A stretch of 6,979 nt of DNA. It comes from Bacteroides sp. CAG:530 (GTDB lineage Bacteria > Bacteroidota > Bacteroidia > Bacteroidales > Bacteroidaceae). The notes beneath the pieces are model-generated. The model was not told where the DNA came from, ran no database searches, and saw only the letters and a list, made by a program, of their open reading frames with translations. Shown in pieces: positions 6,596 through 6,979 of this stretch. The stretch lies in NCBI GenBank assembly GCA_000434735.1, contig FR881239.1, positions 1 to 6,979 on the forward strand, given 5' to 3'. Position numbers and translations under genes: made by a program. Positions within the stretch are counted from its first letter, which is position 1. Each line of letters begins with the position of its first letter.

Positions 6596-6676
6596 AATAC
6601 ACAGAATATACTGCAATTAATCGAATTTTAATTCATGGTTAATCTGAATTTAAGCAGAAAAACAATCATACAGAAT

Positions 6677-6684
6677 TATCTTTG
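6677..6684 (+). promoter_or_regulatory. Bacteroidales -7 box for the second GH92 gene
   Basis: TATCTTTG, identical to the box in front of the MutS-like gene (the match extends to the ten bases ATTATCTTTG). The expected TTTG at -33 is absent; the nearest candidate is TTTA at 6649-6652, 24 bp upstream, so the gene may need an activator. Transcription would begin near 6692, leaving a short A-rich leader without a clear Shine-Dalgarno before the ATG at 6711. Confidence 0.55.
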
Positions 6685-6710
6685 CAGCAGAAAAAACAAA
6701 TAACAGAATC

Positions 6711-6979
6711 ATGAAAATAACACATTTAACACTTTCCGTAGCAATTGCTTGTACATTGGGGGCATGCGGAGTACAACAAAACATGCCGGACAAAGTACCA
6801 ATAGACTACGTGGATCCCTACATAGGGAATATCAGCCACTTGCTTGTTCCAACATTTCCAACCATTCAGTTACCTAACAGTATGCTGCGAGTTTATCCCG
6901 AACGCGCAGACTATACATCCGAACTACTGAATGGTCTGCCCATTATCGTCACTAACCATCGCGAACGCTCGGCATTCAA
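6711..6979 (+). CDS. GH92-family alpha-mannosidase-like lipoprotein, N-terminal part (runs off the window)
   Basis: The first 89 codons of a gene that continues beyond the window. The leader MKITHLTLSVAIACTLGAC ends in a lipobox, L16-G-A-C19, so the product should be a lipoprotein. The mature part begins IDYVDPYIGN (31-40), the GH92 start signature, then ISHLLVPTFPTIQLPNSMLRV and ERADYTSELLNGLPIIV. The usual GH92 block GT-(x)n-PGA-x-x-PFG, present in the complete enzyme at 401-2734, is replaced by VPTFPTIQLPNS, so this belongs to a divergent branch of the family and may prefer another linkage or substrate. It has its own -7 box and points away from the lipoprotein gene. Catalytic residues lie outside the window, so activity cannot be judged. 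Confidence 0.85.
   Translation, partial: MKITHLTLSVAIACTLGACGVQQNMPDKVPIDYVDPYIGNISHLLVPTFPTIQLPNSMLRVYPERADYTSELLNGLPIIVTNHRERSAF

Larger units (their letters stand above)
6148..6710. other. 563-bp divergent intergenic region: contents
   Basis: From the lipoprotein start rightwards: a Shine-Dalgarno and a weak promoter candidate (6153-6235), the five-element phased array (6240-6337), an IS1380-family transposase stub (6327-6473), AT-rich sequence that was probably the IS leader (6474-6595) containing a strong hairpin (6537-6571), then an AT-rich stretch with small inverted repeats (6596-6670) and a Bacteroidales -7 box for the second GH92 gene. I see no tRNA or recognisable structured RNA in it. 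Confidence 0.6.

Overview
The window looks like chromosomal DNA from a gut-type Bacteroidales (Bacteroides/Phocaeicola-like). The reasons are two GH92 alpha-mannosidase genes, lipoproteins with Bacteroides-style leaders, a Mfa2/FimB-like surface lipoprotein, an IS1380-family transposase remnant of the kind common in Bacteroides, and two copies of the Bacteroidales -7 box (TATCTTTG). No SusC/SusD pair or regulator lies in view, so calling it part of a polysaccharide utilisation locus is inference.

Layout, left to right. (1) 2-385, +: the C-terminal part of a basic-secretory-protein type metallopeptidase (HELTH motif). Fifteen bases later comes (2) 401-2734, +: a complete GH92 alpha-mannosidase. 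The two are almost certainly co-transcribed and end at a perfect hairpin built into the last codons and stop of the GH92 gene, followed by a perfect 18-bp tandem duplication. (3) 2876-4684, +: a membrane-anchored MutS-family ATPase with its own Bacteroidales promoter. (4) 4729-6147, -: a surface lipoprotein of two domains joined by a Gly/Asn/Asp-rich linker, convergent with the MutS-like gene. (5) 6148-6710: a complex intergenic region. It holds a strictly 22-bp-phased array of a 10-bp element (6240-6337), a 48-codon stub of an IS1380-family transposase on the minus strand (6327-6473), a strong symmetric hairpin terminator (6537-6571) and a promoter. (6) 6711 to the end, +: the N-terminus of a second, divergent GH92 lipoprotein.

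How they may work together: the peptidase and the first mannosidase suggest breakdown of mannosylated glycoprotein at the cell envelope, and the second GH92 adds another mannosidase of different active-site type. The MutS-like protein and the Mfa2-like lipoprotein have no evident role in that pathway.

The least ordinary parts are the 22-bp-phased repeat array, whose outer edge coincides with the break in the IS remnant, and the membrane-bound MutS-like ATPase. I do not see a clear new multi-gene system. All family assignments come from recognising motifs by eye; no search was run.
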